The notes: generated by a model not told the origin, from the sequence alone. A DNA stretch of 64,000 nucleotides from Tsukamurella asaccharolytica (GCF_007858435.1 NZ_VIGW01000006.1:124001-188000); one strand, 5' to 3'. Positions 38,967-47,452 are shown, counted from the stretch's first letter. Program-made: numbers and translations.

Positions 38967-39541
38967 CAGGCGTGCACCGTGTTCTGCGCCGCCTCGAGGC
39001 CGTCGCGGATCAACAGCTCGACGGCGTCCGCCGCGTTCGTGACCAGCAGCGGCACCTCGGGCTTCTCCGTCTTGGCGAAGGGCTTGAGCACGTAGTCCGC
39101 GGGGTCCTGGCGGCCCGGTGGGCGGCCGATCCCCGCGCGCACCCGCAGGTAGTCCTTGGTGCCCAGGTGCTGGGTGAGCGAGCGCAGGCCGTTGTGCCCG
39201 CCCTCCCCGCCGCCGCGCTTGAGCCGGACCAGGCCGAAGTCGATGTCCAGTTCGTCGTGCACGGCGATCACGTCGGTGGGTTCCACCGAGTAGAACCGGG
39301 CCAGCGCTGCGACGGGCTGGCCGGACAGGTTCATGAAGGACTGCGGCTTCGCCAGGTGGACCTGGCGGCCGACGAGCCGCGCGCCCGCGACCTCCGCCCC
39401 CGACTTCTTGTGCCGGGAGAAGGAGGTGCGGGCGCGCGATGCGAGCTCGTCGACCACGTCGAAGCCGATGTTGTGCCGGGTCCCGGCGTACTTCTCGCCG
39501 GGGTTACCCAGCCCCACGACGATCAGTGGCCGGTCGGTCAT
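38963..39541 (-). CDS. pth: Peptidyl-tRNA hydrolase
   Basis: A 192-residue bacterial Pth. Signature [19 protein letters not shown] supplies the conserved Asn13 and catalytic His23; [22 protein letters not shown] (catalytic Asp) and [13 protein letters not shown] follow, then [13 protein letters not shown]. It frees tRNA from prematurely released peptidyl-tRNA. ATG 39541 lies 4 bases after the rplY stop, and the stop overlaps the GNAT gene. The rplY-pth pairing matches M. tuberculosis. Confidence 0.95.
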   Translation of the reverse strand: MTDRPLIVVGLGNPGEKYAGTRHNIGFDVVDELASRARTSFSRHKKSGAEVAGARLVGRQVHLAKPQSFMNLSGQPVAALARFYSVEPTDVIAVHDELDIDFGLVRLKRGGGEGGHNGLRSLTQHLGTKDYLRVRAGIGRPPGRQDPADYVLKPFAKTEKPEVPLLVTNAADAVELLIRDGLEAAQNTVHAW

Positions 39542-39545
39542 CGAA

Positions 39546-40181
39546 CTACTCGGACTCGGACTCGTCGGCCTTGTCACCCTCGGACTCGCCCTCGGTCTCC
39601 TCCGTGTCCGGGTCGGCCTCGGACTCGACGTCCGCGGCGAGGACCTCGGTGATGTTGACGATGAGCGCCTCGGCGTCGGTGAGCACCTCGACACCGGCGG
39701 GAACCGTGAGCTCGCCGGCGGTGACCTGGGTGCCGATCTCGAAGTTGTGCACGTTCACCACGATGTTCTCGGGGATGTTCAGCGCGTCCGCCTCGATCTC
39801 GACCTCGTTGAGATCCTGGGCGATCTGGGTGCCGGGCGCGGGGTCACCCTCGACGATGACGGGCACCGACACGGTGACCTTCTCGCCCTTCTTGATGACC
39901 AGAAGGTCGGTGTGCTCGATGTAGTTGCGCAGCGGGTGCACGACGACCTGCTTGGTCAGCGCGAGCTGCTCCTTGCCGTCGATGTCCAGGTGCAGGACGG
40001 CGTTGGTGCCGTCCTTACGCAGGATGGCGGCGAAGTCGCGGGCGACGACCGTGAAATGCTGCGGATCGGTGCCGTGGCCGTAGAGGACGACGGGCACGAG
40101 GCCGTCGCGGCGGGCGCGGCGGGCGGCGCCCTTGCCGAACTCGGTGCGGACGGTGGCGACGAGCTTGTTGGTCTCGGACAT
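39546..40181 (-). CDS. rplY: 50S ribosomal protein L25/general stress protein Ctc
   Basis: A 211-residue long-form L25. The N-terminal 5S rRNA-binding domain includes [26 protein letters not shown] and the central region [22 protein letters not shown]; the TL5/Ctc C-terminal domain follows (about 95-180), ending in an acidic Glu/Asp/Ser tail ([18 protein letters not shown]). It binds 5S rRNA in the large subunit. A GAAGGAG site precedes the ATG at 40181, and a strong hairpin lies about 20 bases further upstream. Confidence 0.95.
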   Translation of the reverse strand: MSETNKLVATVRTEFGKGAARRARRDGLVPVVLYGHGTDPQHFTVVARDFAAILRKDGTNAVLHLDIDGKEQLALTKQVVVHPLRNYIEHTDLLVIKKGEKVTVSVPVIVEGDPAPGTQIAQDLNEVEIEADALNIPENIVVNVHNFEIGTQVTAGELTVPAGVEVLTDAEALIVNITEVLAADVESEADPDTEETEGESEGDKADESESE

Positions 40182-40201
40182 GAGACTCCTTCAGGTGCGG
40201 T

Positions 40202-40236
40202 GGTGCGGCCCCGGCGTTGCCGAGGCGGTCCGCACC
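40202..40236 (-). promoter_or_regulatory. Hairpin in the rplY mRNA leader
   Basis: On the minus strand GGTGCGG...CCGCACC (7 bp) encloses CCTCGGC-AAC-GCCGGGG, giving a long stem with a small internal mismatch, ending about 20 bases upstream of the rplY start codon. It could be an autoregulatory ribosomal-protein leader or an attenuator. Confidence 0.45.
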
Positions 40237-40418
40237 GCGCCACACGGATTCCGCGGGAGAAGTGCCGTTCGCGTCGATCACGGCGGCCGGGGCCGCCCTC
40301 GCCGAGAAGGTCGCCGCACAGTCTACCGAACGGGCCGCTCAGGAGCGAAATCGAAGCTTCGCCGTGACGTCATGTCCAGTTCGCGCGGAGTCCACGCCCC
40401 ATCGGCACCATCGATACC

Positions 40419-40865
40419 GTGAACAACGCCCCGTTGTGGTCGCCGCAGGACGTCGCGGAGCGCTTCGTCGACGCCCTGGGCAGCGGTGACTATGACATCG
40501 CCGAGCACCTGCTGGCGAAGAAGGTCGTCTACCGGCGGACGGGCGGGCGGCCGCTGCGCGGACGGGCCGCGATCGCGCGGCACTTCCGCTGGCACGCGCG
40601 CACCCGCGTCGCGATGCAGGCGGTCCTGCTGACATCAGAGCAGATCGGCCGCGCGGGGGCGGTCACCGAGCGGGTCACCGCCCTCGTCTACGGCCCGCTG
40701 CGGGTCCAGTTCCGGGTGCGGGGCACCTTCGAGGTCGACGGTGGCCGCATCGTCGTCTGGCGCGACGAGGCCGGTGTGCGCGACGTGGCGAAGGCGGTCG
40801 CCCGGGCCGTCGCCGGCGCCGTCTACGCCCCGGCCCGGCCGACCCTTCCGCGCGCGGCGGTGTGA
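40419..40865 (+). CDS. SnoaL/limonene-epoxide hydrolase-like protein
   Basis: A 148-residue NTF2-fold protein. VAERFVDALGSGDYDIAEHLLAKKVVYRRTGGRPLRGRAAIARHF is a typical opening helix pair and cone entrance; QFRVRGTFEVDGGRIVVWRDEAG matches the closing strand of limonene-1,2-epoxide hydrolase-like proteins, though the usual Arg-Asp-Asp catalytic triad is not fully evident. The C-terminal 30 residues are Ala/Arg-rich. GTG 40419 is the only reasonable start. Function unknown; possibly an epoxide hydrolase or binding protein. Confidence 0.6.
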   Translation: MNNAPLWSPQDVAERFVDALGSGDYDIAEHLLAKKVVYRRTGGRPLRGRAAIARHFRWHARTRVAMQAVLLTSEQIGRAGAVTERVTALVYGPLRVQFRVRGTFEVDGGRIVVWRDEAGVRDVAKAVARAVAGAVYAPARPTLPRAAV

Positions 40866-40954
40866 CGGAAGGGTCCCGTCGCGGCCGACGATCGGGCCGC
40901 CGCGCAGAACGCCGTTGCGCAGCGGTTGATCTGACTTTCGGGCACGATGGTGCG

Positions 40955-41788
40955 GTGGATCTGACAGCGGAGGCCGCCGCCAACCTCACCGACTTCACGA
41001 AGGAGTCGTTCACCGACGCCGACGTGACCCACGACGTGTACCGGAAGGGATCGGGCCCGGCGGTCATCGTCATCGCCGAGATCCCCGGCATCACCCCGAA
41101 GGTCCTCGACTTCGCCCGGAAAGTCGTCGACGCCGGTTTCACCGCCGTGCTGCCGCACCTGTTCGGCACGCCCGGCCTGGACGCCGCCAACCCGAAGGCC
41201 ATCGGCTACGCGAGCACCGCGAAGAGCATGGCCACGCTCGCCGCGCACCTGTGCGTGAGCCGCGAGTTCACCATCCTCGCCACGGGAAAGTCCTCGCCCG
41301 TAGTGATCTGGCTGCGCGCCCTTGCCCGCCAGGAGCACGAGCGCTGCGGCGGCAAGGGCGTCGGCGCGGTCGGCATGTGCTTCACCGGCGGCTTCGCGCT
41401 CGGCATGGCCGTCGACGACGTGATGCTCGCCCCGGTGCTCAGCCAGCCGTCGCTGCCGTTCCGGCCCCTCCCCGGCACCGGCCGCACCATCGACATCTCC
41501 CCGCAGGACCTCGACACCGTCGCGGGGCGATGCGCGAAGCAGGGCCTCAAGGTCATGGGCCTGCGTTTCCGGGGCGACGTCATGGTGCCCGGCGAGCGCT
41601 TCGACTTCCTGCGCGAGCGCCTCGGCGACGGCTTCATCGCCGTCGAGCTCGACAAGGCCGACGCCAACCCGGACGCCGTGACCCCGCCCCACTCGGTCCT
41701 CACCGAGCACCTCATCGACGAGCCCGGCCAGCCCACCCGCCGGGCCCTCGACGACGTCATCCAGCTCTTCCGCGACACCCTGGTCTAG
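40955..41788 (+). CDS. Dienelactone hydrolase family protein
   Basis: A 277-residue alpha/beta hydrolase. VIVIAEIPGITPKVLDFARKV and AGFTAVLPHLFG form the N-terminal core, and GVGAVGMCFTGGFALGMAV is the nucleophile elbow with Cys in the G-x-C-x-G context of dienelactone hydrolases. The usual catalytic Asp is likely in FRGDVMVPGERF and the His in TPPHSVLTEH. DLH enzymes hydrolyse dienelactones in chlorocatechol breakdown, but genomic paralogues act on varied esters. The GTG start at 40955 is the best available. No catechol pathway genes are adjacent. Confidence 0.8.
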   Translation: MDLTAEAAANLTDFTKESFTDADVTHDVYRKGSGPAVIVIAEIPGITPKVLDFARKVVDAGFTAVLPHLFGTPGLDAANPKAIGYASTAKSMATLAAHLCVSREFTILATGKSSPVVIWLRALARQEHERCGGKGVGAVGMCFTGGFALGMAVDDVMLAPVLSQPSLPFRPLPGTGRTIDISPQDLDTVAGRCAKQGLKVMGLRFRGDVMVPGERFDFLRERLGDGFIAVELDKADANPDAVTPPHSVLTEHLIDEPGQPTRRALDDVIQLFRDTLV

Positions 41789-41807
41789 GGGGTCGGTTCA
41801 CCGGGTC

Positions 41808-41821
41808 ACCCGCGAGCGGGT
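41808..41821. terminator. Short hairpin between convergent hydrolase and acidic-protein genes
   Basis: ACCCG-CGAG-CGGGT forms a 5-bp stem with a 4-base loop, 20 bases after one stop and just before the other gene's stop codon. Weak but well placed for both strands. Confidence 0.35.
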
Positions 41822-41822
41822 C

Positions 41823-41984
41823 CTACTCGATGCCCTCTTCCTCCTCGATCACGGCGTCGTCGTCATCGTCGAAGTCGGAACCGACGGCCTCGCGGGCCTC
41901 CAGTTCGGCCTCCTTCGCCTCCGCGGCGGCCTCGGCCGGCGTCTCGGCGAGGCCGGACAGGTCGTTGTCCTTCGTATCACTCAT
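41823..41984 (-). CDS. 53-residue acidic protein downstream of encapsulin
   Basis: A small protein of 53 residues, MSDTKDNDLSGLAETPAEAA at its start, then an Ala/Glu/Lys helix (AEAKEAELEAREAVGSDFD) and a tail of five Asp, AVIEEEEGIE. It has no Cys, no signal peptide and no membrane helix. A strong AAGGAG site lies 7 bases before the ATG within an A-rich leader, and the gene is 54 bases downstream of and co-oriented with the encapsulin gene. It resembles no family I know; it is reminiscent of disordered acidic adaptors such as Pup but lacks the GGQ/GGE end. It may be a secondary encapsulin cargo or regulator, or unrelated. Confidence 0.6.
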   Translation of the reverse strand: MSDTKDNDLSGLAETPAEAAAEAKEAELEAREAVGSDFDDDDDAVIEEEEGIE

Positions 41985-42038
41985 TGCTGTCGCTCCTTAT
42001 CCTTTTTTGCTCGGTCTTCGTTCCGTCGGCCCGCTCCG

Positions 42039-42836
42039 TCAGGAGGTCAGCGGGACCGACGCTTCCGCGGTGTAGGCCAGGAAGGTGAACGTCTCCTGCA
42101 GATACAACTGCACCGTGGTCGCGTCGTGGCTCAGGTAGCCGATCTCCACGTCGGTGCCGAGCCGCAACTCGTAGTCCCCGCCGCGGGTGGTGAGCACGAA
42201 GCCGGCGTCGATCGCGGGCGCCCAGATGATCTCGCCGTCCACCAGCCGCTTGAGCTGTTCACGGATGGGGTAGCCGTGGTCGGTGGTCTCGCTGATCGAG
42301 GTGTAGACGTCGGCGGAGAGCAGCACCGAGTACGGCCCGTCGACGCCCGCGAGCCGCAGGTCCTCGAGTGCGCCCGCGACGGCGTCGGGCACATCGACCG
42401 GGTCGCTCGGCAGCGCGATGGCCTTGTTCGACGAGGAGGCCCGCAGGCCCGCGATCGATGCGGCGGCGTAGCCCTCGAAGACGGCACGATCCTCGGCGTA
42501 GGCCAGCTGCTTCGCCGCGGCCTTCACCGGATCCCAGTCGGCGTCCTGCGCGCCGCGCTCCACGGAGTCGACGGCGTCGCGGGAGACGGTGAAGGGTACG
42601 CGCAGCCGCACCAGCGGCCGGCTCTCGCGCAGCTGCGCCTGGACGCCCTCCGCGGGGCCGTCGACGGGCAGCAGGCGGCCCGTGCCGACCGCGGCGGCCT
42701 CGGGCCCGTCGGGGCCGGTCACGTCGACGACGCGGCGGCCGGCGATGTTCCGCTTGAACGTGCGGGAGGCCTCGGTCTCGATCTCCTCCCAGGCCTCGGG
42801 GGTGACCGGTGCGAGGTGACGGTGCAGGTTGTTCAT
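42039..42836 (-). CDS. Family 1 encapsulin nanocompartment shell protein
   Basis: A 265-residue HK97-fold shell protein. NNLHRHLAPVTPEAWEEIETEASRTFKRNIAGRRVVDV is the characteristic N-terminal arm, ESRPLVRLRVPFTVSRDAVDSVERGAQDADWDPVKAAAKQLAYAEDRAVFEGY is the spine-helix region, and the A-domain/C-terminal strands follow with TTRGGDYELRLGTDVEIGYLSHD and LYLQETFTFLAYT. It assembles into a roughly 24-nm icosahedral cage that encloses peroxidase cargo. The ATG at 42836 overlaps the stop of the DyP gene by four bases, which couples shell and cargo synthesis. Confidence 0.95.
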   Translation of the reverse strand: MNNLHRHLAPVTPEAWEEIETEASRTFKRNIAGRRVVDVTGPDGPEAAAVGTGRLLPVDGPAEGVQAQLRESRPLVRLRVPFTVSRDAVDSVERGAQDADWDPVKAAAKQLAYAEDRAVFEGYAAASIAGLRASSSNKAIALPSDPVDVPDAVAGALEDLRLAGVDGPYSVLLSADVYTSISETTDHGYPIREQLKRLVDGEIIWAPAIDAGFVLTTRGGDYELRLGTDVEIGYLSHDATTVQLYLQETFTFLAYTAEASVPLTS

Positions 42837-43861
42837 GACGTACCTTCCTTCAGGCTGCCGATGCCGAGCGAGCCGTCGGCGGGGGCGGGGGTGGTGGTTC
42901 CGGTCGGTTCGGCCGACGGTGCGCCGTCGGCGGTGGGGAGGTCGGGCGGGGCGTCGAGCCAGTCGCCCGTCGGCGTGAAGAACAGACAGCCGGTGTGCGC
43001 GGTGGAGAAGTCGAGGATCCGGTCGGTGTTGCCCGGCGGGTCGCCGATGAACATGTTGCGCAGCATCTGTTCGGTGACGCCGGGGTCGCGGGAGTACCCG
43101 ATGAAGTAGGTGCCGAACTCGCCCTTGCCGAGCTCGCCGAAGGGCATGTTCTGCCGCAGGATCTGCAGTTGTTCGCCGTTCTCGTCCTCGATCACGTTGA
43201 GCGCGATGTGCGAGTTCGCCGGCTTCACGTCGTCGGCCATCTCGATGTCCTCGAGCTTGCTGCGCCCGATCACGCGCTCCTGCTCCTCGACCGAGAGCGC
43301 CCGCCAGGCGGACATGTCGTGCAGATACTTCTGCACGTGCACGTAGCTGCCGCCGGCGAAGGCGGGATCCTCGTCGCCGACCGCGGTCGCGGCCACCGCC
43401 GCGGCGCCCCCGGGGTTCTCGGTGCCGTCCACGAAACCGAGGAGGTCCCGGCCGTCGAAGAACCGGAAGCCGTGGACCTCGTCGACCACGGTGACCGCGT
43501 CGCCGAACGCGTCCAGGATGCGCCACGACAGCTCGAAGCACATGTCGAGAGTGCTCGCCTTGACGTGCAGGAGGATGTCGCCCGGGGTCGACGGCGCGCT
43601 GTGCCGCGGACCGTCGAGCGGGATGAACGGGTGCAGCGACTTCGGCTTCGGACCGGAGAACAGCCGGTCCCAGGCGTCGGAGCCGAAGGACGTCGTGAGC
43701 GACAGGTGCTTGTCCGGATACCGGAAGGCGACCGAGCGGGTGAGCCCGGAGAGGGCGCCGAGCGACTCGTGGACGTGGTCCTCCCGGCCGGTTTCGACTG
43801 TCACCACGACGAACATCGCGGCGAGGGTCAACGGCGAGATCACTACTTGATTCGGGACCAC
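42833..43861 (-). CDS. Dye-decolorizing peroxidase, encapsulin cargo
   Basis: A 342-residue haem peroxidase of the DyPB class. Active-site residues: Asp145 in GFVDGTEN, proximal His218 in PANSHIALN and distal Arg236 in ILRQNMPFG, each eight residues below the numbering known for Rhodococcus DyPB. The C-terminal extension (about 303-342) is a flexible Pro/Thr/Ala linker ending DGSLGIGSLKEGTS, the encapsulin cargo-loading peptide. It oxidises dyes or lignin-like compounds with H2O2 and is packaged in the shell encoded next. The GTG start at 43861 lies 7 bases after TAGGGT, indicating a leaderless transcript. Confidence 0.95.
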   Translation of the reverse strand: MVPNQVVISPLTLAAMFVVVTVETGREDHVHESLGALSGLTRSVAFRYPDKHLSLTTSFGSDAWDRLFSGPKPKSLHPFIPLDGPRHSAPSTPGDILLHVKASTLDMCFELSWRILDAFGDAVTVVDEVHGFRFFDGRDLLGFVDGTENPGGAAAVAATAVGDEDPAFAGGSYVHVQKYLHDMSAWRALSVEEQERVIGRSKLEDIEMADDVKPANSHIALNVIEDENGEQLQILRQNMPFGELGKGEFGTYFIGYSRDPGVTEQMLRNMFIGDPPGNTDRILDFSTAHTGCLFFTPTGDWLDAPPDLPTADGAPSAEPTGTTTPAPADGSLGIGSLKEGTS

Positions 43862-43868
43862 GTTCCTT

Positions 43869-43874
43869 ACCCTA
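43869..43874 (-). promoter_or_regulatory. Likely -10 box of the encapsulin operon
   Basis: TAGGGT on the minus strand ends 7 bases before the DyP GTG, the same box and spacing as for rsmI. No convincing -35 element is seen. A leaderless operon start fits the lack of a well-spaced ribosome binding site. Confidence 0.5.
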
Positions 43875-44016
43875 ACGCAGGTCGACCGGGGCGGGCGGGG
43901 ACGAAGGATCGGTGCTCGGGACGCCGATGGCGGGGCGTGCGATGATGGTCCGAACGCATGCCGTCGGGTTCGATTCGGCGGCGACGGGCGTGGGTCACGG
44001 ACCGGAGGGAGTCGGG

Positions 44017-44208
44017 ATGACGTGGATCGTAGTGGCGGTACTCGCGGTGGCGGCGCTGGCGGGCGTCGTCGCAGCCTGCGTGATCTCGGAGCCGCGCCGC
44101 CCGGCCTCGGACGCCACCTATACGACGCACGCGCTCCTCGCGGCGGGCGCCGTCAGCGGCGCCGCGGTGTGCGCGATCCTCGCCGCGGTCTTCGCCGCGT
44201 ACGCCTGA
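44017..44208 (+). CDS. Small two-helix membrane protein
   Basis: A 63-residue protein starting MTWIVVAVLAVAALAGVVAA (helix 1), a short polar loop (ISEPRRPASDATYTTHA) and a second helix (LLAAGAVSGAAVCAILAAVFAAYA). A GGAGGGAG site precedes ATG 44017; the frame upstream is open but lacks a start signal. No family recognised. A 16-base tandem duplication covers the stop codon region (44202-44233). Confidence 0.55.
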   Translation: MTWIVVAVLAVAALAGVVAACVISEPRRPASDATYTTHALLAAGAVSGAAVCAILAAVFAAYA

Positions 44209-44266
44209 ACCCGCGTACGCCTGAACCCGCGTGCTGCCCCGCTGGGGCTCCGCGTGCGCGCCTCCG

Positions 44267-44608
44267 CTACAGGATCTCGTCGACGGCCTCGGTCGGGCGG
44301 GCCATGCGGGTGCCCTTCGCCGTCACCACGAAGGGCCGCTCGATGAGCTTGGGGTGCGCGATCATCGCGTCGAGGAGCGCGTCGTCGGTCGCGTCGGCGA
44401 GCCCGAGCTCTTTGTACTCCGCCTCGCGGGTGCGGACGGCCTGCCGGACGGTGAGCCCGGCATCGTCGATCAGTTTCGCCAGTTCCTGCTTCGACGGCAC
44501 CTGATCGAGGTACTTGACCACCGTCACCGTCGCGCCCGCCTCCTCGAGCCGGGCCAGCGCCTGGCGGGACTTGGTGCAGCGGGGGTTGTGGTAGATCGTC
44601 GCGTCCAT
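44267..44608 (-). CDS. ArsC-like thioredoxin-fold reductase
   Basis: A 113-residue ArsC (glutaredoxin-coupled) family protein. IYHNPRCTKSRQALARLEEAG carries the single conserved Cys11; the family Arg is in AKGTRMARPTEAV, and PFVVT precedes it with the cis-Pro. ArsC enzymes reduce arsenate to arsenite using glutathione/glutaredoxin or mycothiol/mycoredoxin in actinobacteria. No arsenite efflux or ArsR genes are adjacent, so the substrate might be another oxyanion or a thiol partner (Spx/YffB-like). Confidence 0.8.
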   Translation of the reverse strand: MDATIYHNPRCTKSRQALARLEEAGATVTVVKYLDQVPSKQELAKLIDDAGLTVRQAVRTREAEYKELGLADATDDALLDAMIAHPKLIERPFVVTAKGTRMARPTEAVDEIL

Positions 44609-44642
44609 GACCCCAACCTAGCCGCCGCCTCCGACGGTGCCG

Positions 44643-45620
44643 CTACGCGTTGCCGTTGAACAGGCTCGTGACCGAGCCGTTCTCGAAGACCTCGCGGATG
44701 GTGCGGGCGAGCAGCGGCGCGATCGGCAGCACGGTGAGCGTGTCGAAGTGCTTCTCGGGCGGGATCGGCAGCGTGTTCGTCGCGATGACCTCACGCGCGC
44801 CGCAGTTCGCCAGCCGTTCGGTGGCGGGCTCGGAGAAGACGCCGTGCGTGGTCGCGATGATCACGTCCTTCGCGCCGGCCTCCTTGAGCACGCCCACGGC
44901 ACCGGCGATGGTGCCGCCCGTGTCGATCATGTCGTCGATCAGGACGCAGGTGCGGCCCGCGACGTCGCCGACCACGCGGTTGCTCTTCACCTCGTTCGCG
45001 ACGTTGGGGTCGCGGGTCTTGTGCACGAAGGCCAGGGGCGCGCCGTCGAGGGCGTCGGCCCACTTCTCGCCCACCTTGACGCGGCCGGCGTCGGGGGAGA
45101 CGACCACCATGTTCTCGGTGCCGTAGTTCTCGCGCACGTGATCGGCGAGCATGGTCTGCGCGTGCATGTGATCGACGGGGCCGTCGAAGAAGCCCTGGAT
45201 CTGGTCCGTGTGCAGGTCGACGGTGATGATGCGGTCGGCGCCCGCGGTCTTGAACAGGTCCGCCACCAGGCGCGCCGAGATCGGCTCGCGGCCGCGGTGC
45301 TTCTTGTCCTGGCGGGCGTAGGGGTAGAAGGGCAGGATCGCGGTGATCCGCTTCGCCGAGCCGCGCTTGAGCGCGTCGATCATGATCAGCGTCTCCATGA
45401 TCCACTGATTGACCGGGTACGGGGCGCTCTGCAGGACGAAGGCGTCGCTACCGCGCACCGACTCCTCGAAGCGCACGAAGATCTCGCCGTTGGCGAAATC
45501 GCGTGCCGTCTGCGGGGTGACCTCCACTCCGAGCTCGTCGGCGACCTGCTGCGCGAGCTCGGGGTGGGCACGCCCCGAGAACAGCATCAGGTTCTTCTGG
45601 TTATCGATCCAGTTGCTCAC
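44643..45620 (-). CDS. prs: Ribose-phosphate pyrophosphokinase (PRPP synthetase)
   Basis: A 325-residue class I PRPP synthetase. KNLMLFSGRAHPELAQQVADELGV, GEIFVRFEESVRGSDAFVLQS, LPFYPYARQDKKHRGREPISARLVADL (flexible ATP loop), VSPDAGRVKVGEKWADAL and the PRPP-binding CVLIDDMIDTGGTIAGAV. It makes PRPP from ribose 5-phosphate and ATP for nucleotide, His, Trp and decaprenyl-phospho-arabinose synthesis. The GTG start overlaps the glmU stop (GTGA). The glmU-prs pair is conserved in the order. Confidence 0.96.
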   Translation of the reverse strand: MSNWIDNQKNLMLFSGRAHPELAQQVADELGVEVTPQTARDFANGEIFVRFEESVRGSDAFVLQSAPYPVNQWIMETLIMIDALKRGSAKRITAILPFYPYARQDKKHRGREPISARLVADLFKTAGADRIITVDLHTDQIQGFFDGPVDHMHAQTMLADHVRENYGTENMVVVSPDAGRVKVGEKWADALDGAPLAFVHKTRDPNVANEVKSNRVVGDVAGRTCVLIDDMIDTGGTIAGAVGVLKEAGAKDVIIATTHGVFSEPATERLANCGAREVIATNTLPIPPEKHFDTLTVLPIAPLLARTIREVFENGSVTSLFNGNA

Positions 45621-47068
45621 TGCTCGTCAATCCTCGCGATAGCCTGCTGGGCCGCCTCGGCCGAGCTGGTGCCCGGACGCCGGTGGAGTACCCATTCCTC
45701 GATGTTCCGCTGATCCGCGGCGGAGACCGCCAGGGCTCCCGGCGGCACGTCGCGCTTGATCACGGTACCCGCTCCGCTGTATGCCCCGTCGCCGACCTCC
45801 ACCGGTGCGATGAGCATCGTGTCCGATCCGATGCGCACGTGGTCGCCGATCACCGTTCGGTGTTTGTTCACCCCGTCGTAATTCACCGTCACCGTCGCGC
45901 AGCCGATGTTGCTGCCCTCGCCGATGGTCGCGTCGCCGATGTAGCTCAGGTGCGGGATCTTGCTGCCTGCTCCGATCAGCGCGTTCTTGGTCTCGGCGAA
46001 CGCGCCGATCTTGCCCTTCGGACCGAGGTCGGTGTTCGGTCGCAGGTAGCTGAAGGGCCCGACGGTCGCGTTCTCGCGGATCACCGACAGGTGCACCTCG
46101 CTGCGCAGCACCGTCGCGCCGGCGCCCACCTCGGTGTCGACGAGCGTGGTGTCGGGGCCGATCACCGCGTCCTCGGCGATCACGGTGGCGCCGCGCAGGT
46201 GCGTCCCCGGCGCGATGATGACGTCTTGGGCGATCTCGACGTCGACGTCGATGTACGTGTTCTCCGGGTCGACGACGGTGACCCCGGCCAGCTGGTGCCG
46301 TTCGACGATCCGCCGGTTCAGCTCTCGGCCCAGCCGGGACAGCTGGATCCGGTCGTTGCAGCCGGCCACGAGCATCTCGTCGGCGACGTGGTCGCCGCGC
46401 ACGAGCTGGCCGGCCGCGCGGGCGATGCCGATCACGTCGGTCAGGTACAGCTCGCCCTGCGAGTTGTCGGGACGCAGCTGCGCCAGGGCGGCCACCAGCT
46501 GGGTGTGGTCGAAGGCGTAGACACCGGAGTTGATCTCCGTGATGGCGAGCTGCTCGGGCGTCGCGTCCTTCTGCTCGACGATCTGCGTGACCTGGCCGTC
46601 CTGCGTGCGCAGCACGCGGCCGTAGCCGCTCGGGTCGGCGACGGCGGTGGTCAGCACCGTGACCGCGGCACCGACGCCGGCGGTGTGGGTGCCCAGGAGC
46701 GTGCGCAGCGTCGCGGTGTCCAGGAGGGGCACATCGGCGGCCGTCACGACGACGGTGCCGGTGAAGCCCGCGGGGAGGGCGCCCAGGCCCGCCTGCACGG
46801 CGTCGCCCGTGCCGCGCTGCTCCTCCTGCACAGCGACGAGGATCTCGTGCTCCAGCTCGCCGGCGGTGGCCTGCGCCGCCGTGGCGACCCGGTCGCGGTC
46901 GTGGCCGACGACCACCACGAGGTGTTCGGGCCGGATTCCCGCGGCGGCGTGCAGCGCGTGGCCCAACAGCGTGCGGCCCGCGATCGTATGCAGCACCTTG
47001 GGGACCTTCGACCGCATCCGCGTGCCCGCGCCCGCGGCAAGGATCACCACCGCTGTTCCGTTCGCCAT
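45617..47068 (-). CDS. glmU: Bifunctional GlmU (acetyltransferase/uridylyltransferase)
   Basis: A 483-residue bifunctional enzyme. N-terminal uridylyltransferase: VILAAGAGTRMRSKVPKVLHTIAGRTLLGHAL, VTAADVPLLD and QEEQRGTGDAVQAGL; C-terminal left-handed beta-helix from about 255 with hexapeptide repeats (VSPENTYIDVDVEI-like VDPENTYIDVDVEIAQDVII, GPFSYLRPNTDL, FAETKNALIGAGSK, NYDGVNKHRTVIGD). It makes UDP-GlcNAc for peptidoglycan, arabinogalactan linker and mycothiol. ATG 47068 is chosen at the fold's first strand; the upstream frame is open but uninformative. Confidence 0.96.
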   Translation of the reverse strand: MANGTAVVILAAGAGTRMRSKVPKVLHTIAGRTLLGHALHAAAGIRPEHLVVVVGHDRDRVATAAQATAGELEHEILVAVQEEQRGTGDAVQAGLGALPAGFTGTVVVTAADVPLLDTATLRTLLGTHTAGVGAAVTVLTTAVADPSGYGRVLRTQDGQVTQIVEQKDATPEQLAITEINSGVYAFDHTQLVAALAQLRPDNSQGELYLTDVIGIARAAGQLVRGDHVADEMLVAGCNDRIQLSRLGRELNRRIVERHQLAGVTVVDPENTYIDVDVEIAQDVIIAPGTHLRGATVIAEDAVIGPDTTLVDTEVGAGATVLRSEVHLSVIRENATVGPFSYLRPNTDLGPKGKIGAFAETKNALIGAGSKIPHLSYIGDATIGEGSNIGCATVTVNYDGVNKHRTVIGDHVRIGSDTMLIAPVEVGDGAYSGAGTVIKRDVPPGALAVSAADQRNIEEWVLHRRPGTSSAEAAQQAIARIDEQ

Positions 47069-47198
47069 CGCTGCTCCTGAGGTGTCGTCGGTGTCGTGCG
47101 TTCGCGCCGAGAGTCGGCGCAATCCTACGAGAACCGCCCGAGTGGAGCGTCCGTGGCACAATGCTGGGCGACGGTTCCGCGCGCCAGCCCGGGCCCGG

Positions 47199-47270
47199 TC
47201 TCCCGTGGTGTAATCGGCAACACTTCTGATTTTGGTTCAGACATTTCAGGTTCGAGTCCTGGCGGGAGAG
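47199..47270 (+). tRNA. tRNA-Gln (anticodon TTG)
   Basis: A 72-nt cloverleaf. Acceptor TCTCCCG pairs with CGGGAGA, the D arm is around TGGTGTAATCGGCAACA, anticodon stem TCTGA/TCAGA holds loop TTTTGGT with anticodon TTG, and the T arm is CAGG-TTCGAGT-CCTG. The discriminator is G and CCA is not encoded. It is divergent from glmU, about 130 bases away. Confidence 0.97.
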
Positions 47271-47452
47271 CAGTACGCGGCGGATCGCGACCTCCGGGGC
47301 GGTGAGCGCGGCGATCGGGGCCCGACGCCGCCGGGCTGCGCGCATTTCGGGTGCGAGACCGCGAGAACACCCGAACTGCGCGAGCACACCCGGCAAGCGG
47401 GGTGTGTGTACGCAATCCGGGTGTGGCGGGCTGTCCTGCGGGCAGGCCGGTC

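Noticed and set aside
41823-41984. Pup (prokaryotic ubiquitin-like) homologue
   Set aside because: Size and acidity are similar, but the C-terminal GGQ or GGE is missing and no proteasome genes are nearby.
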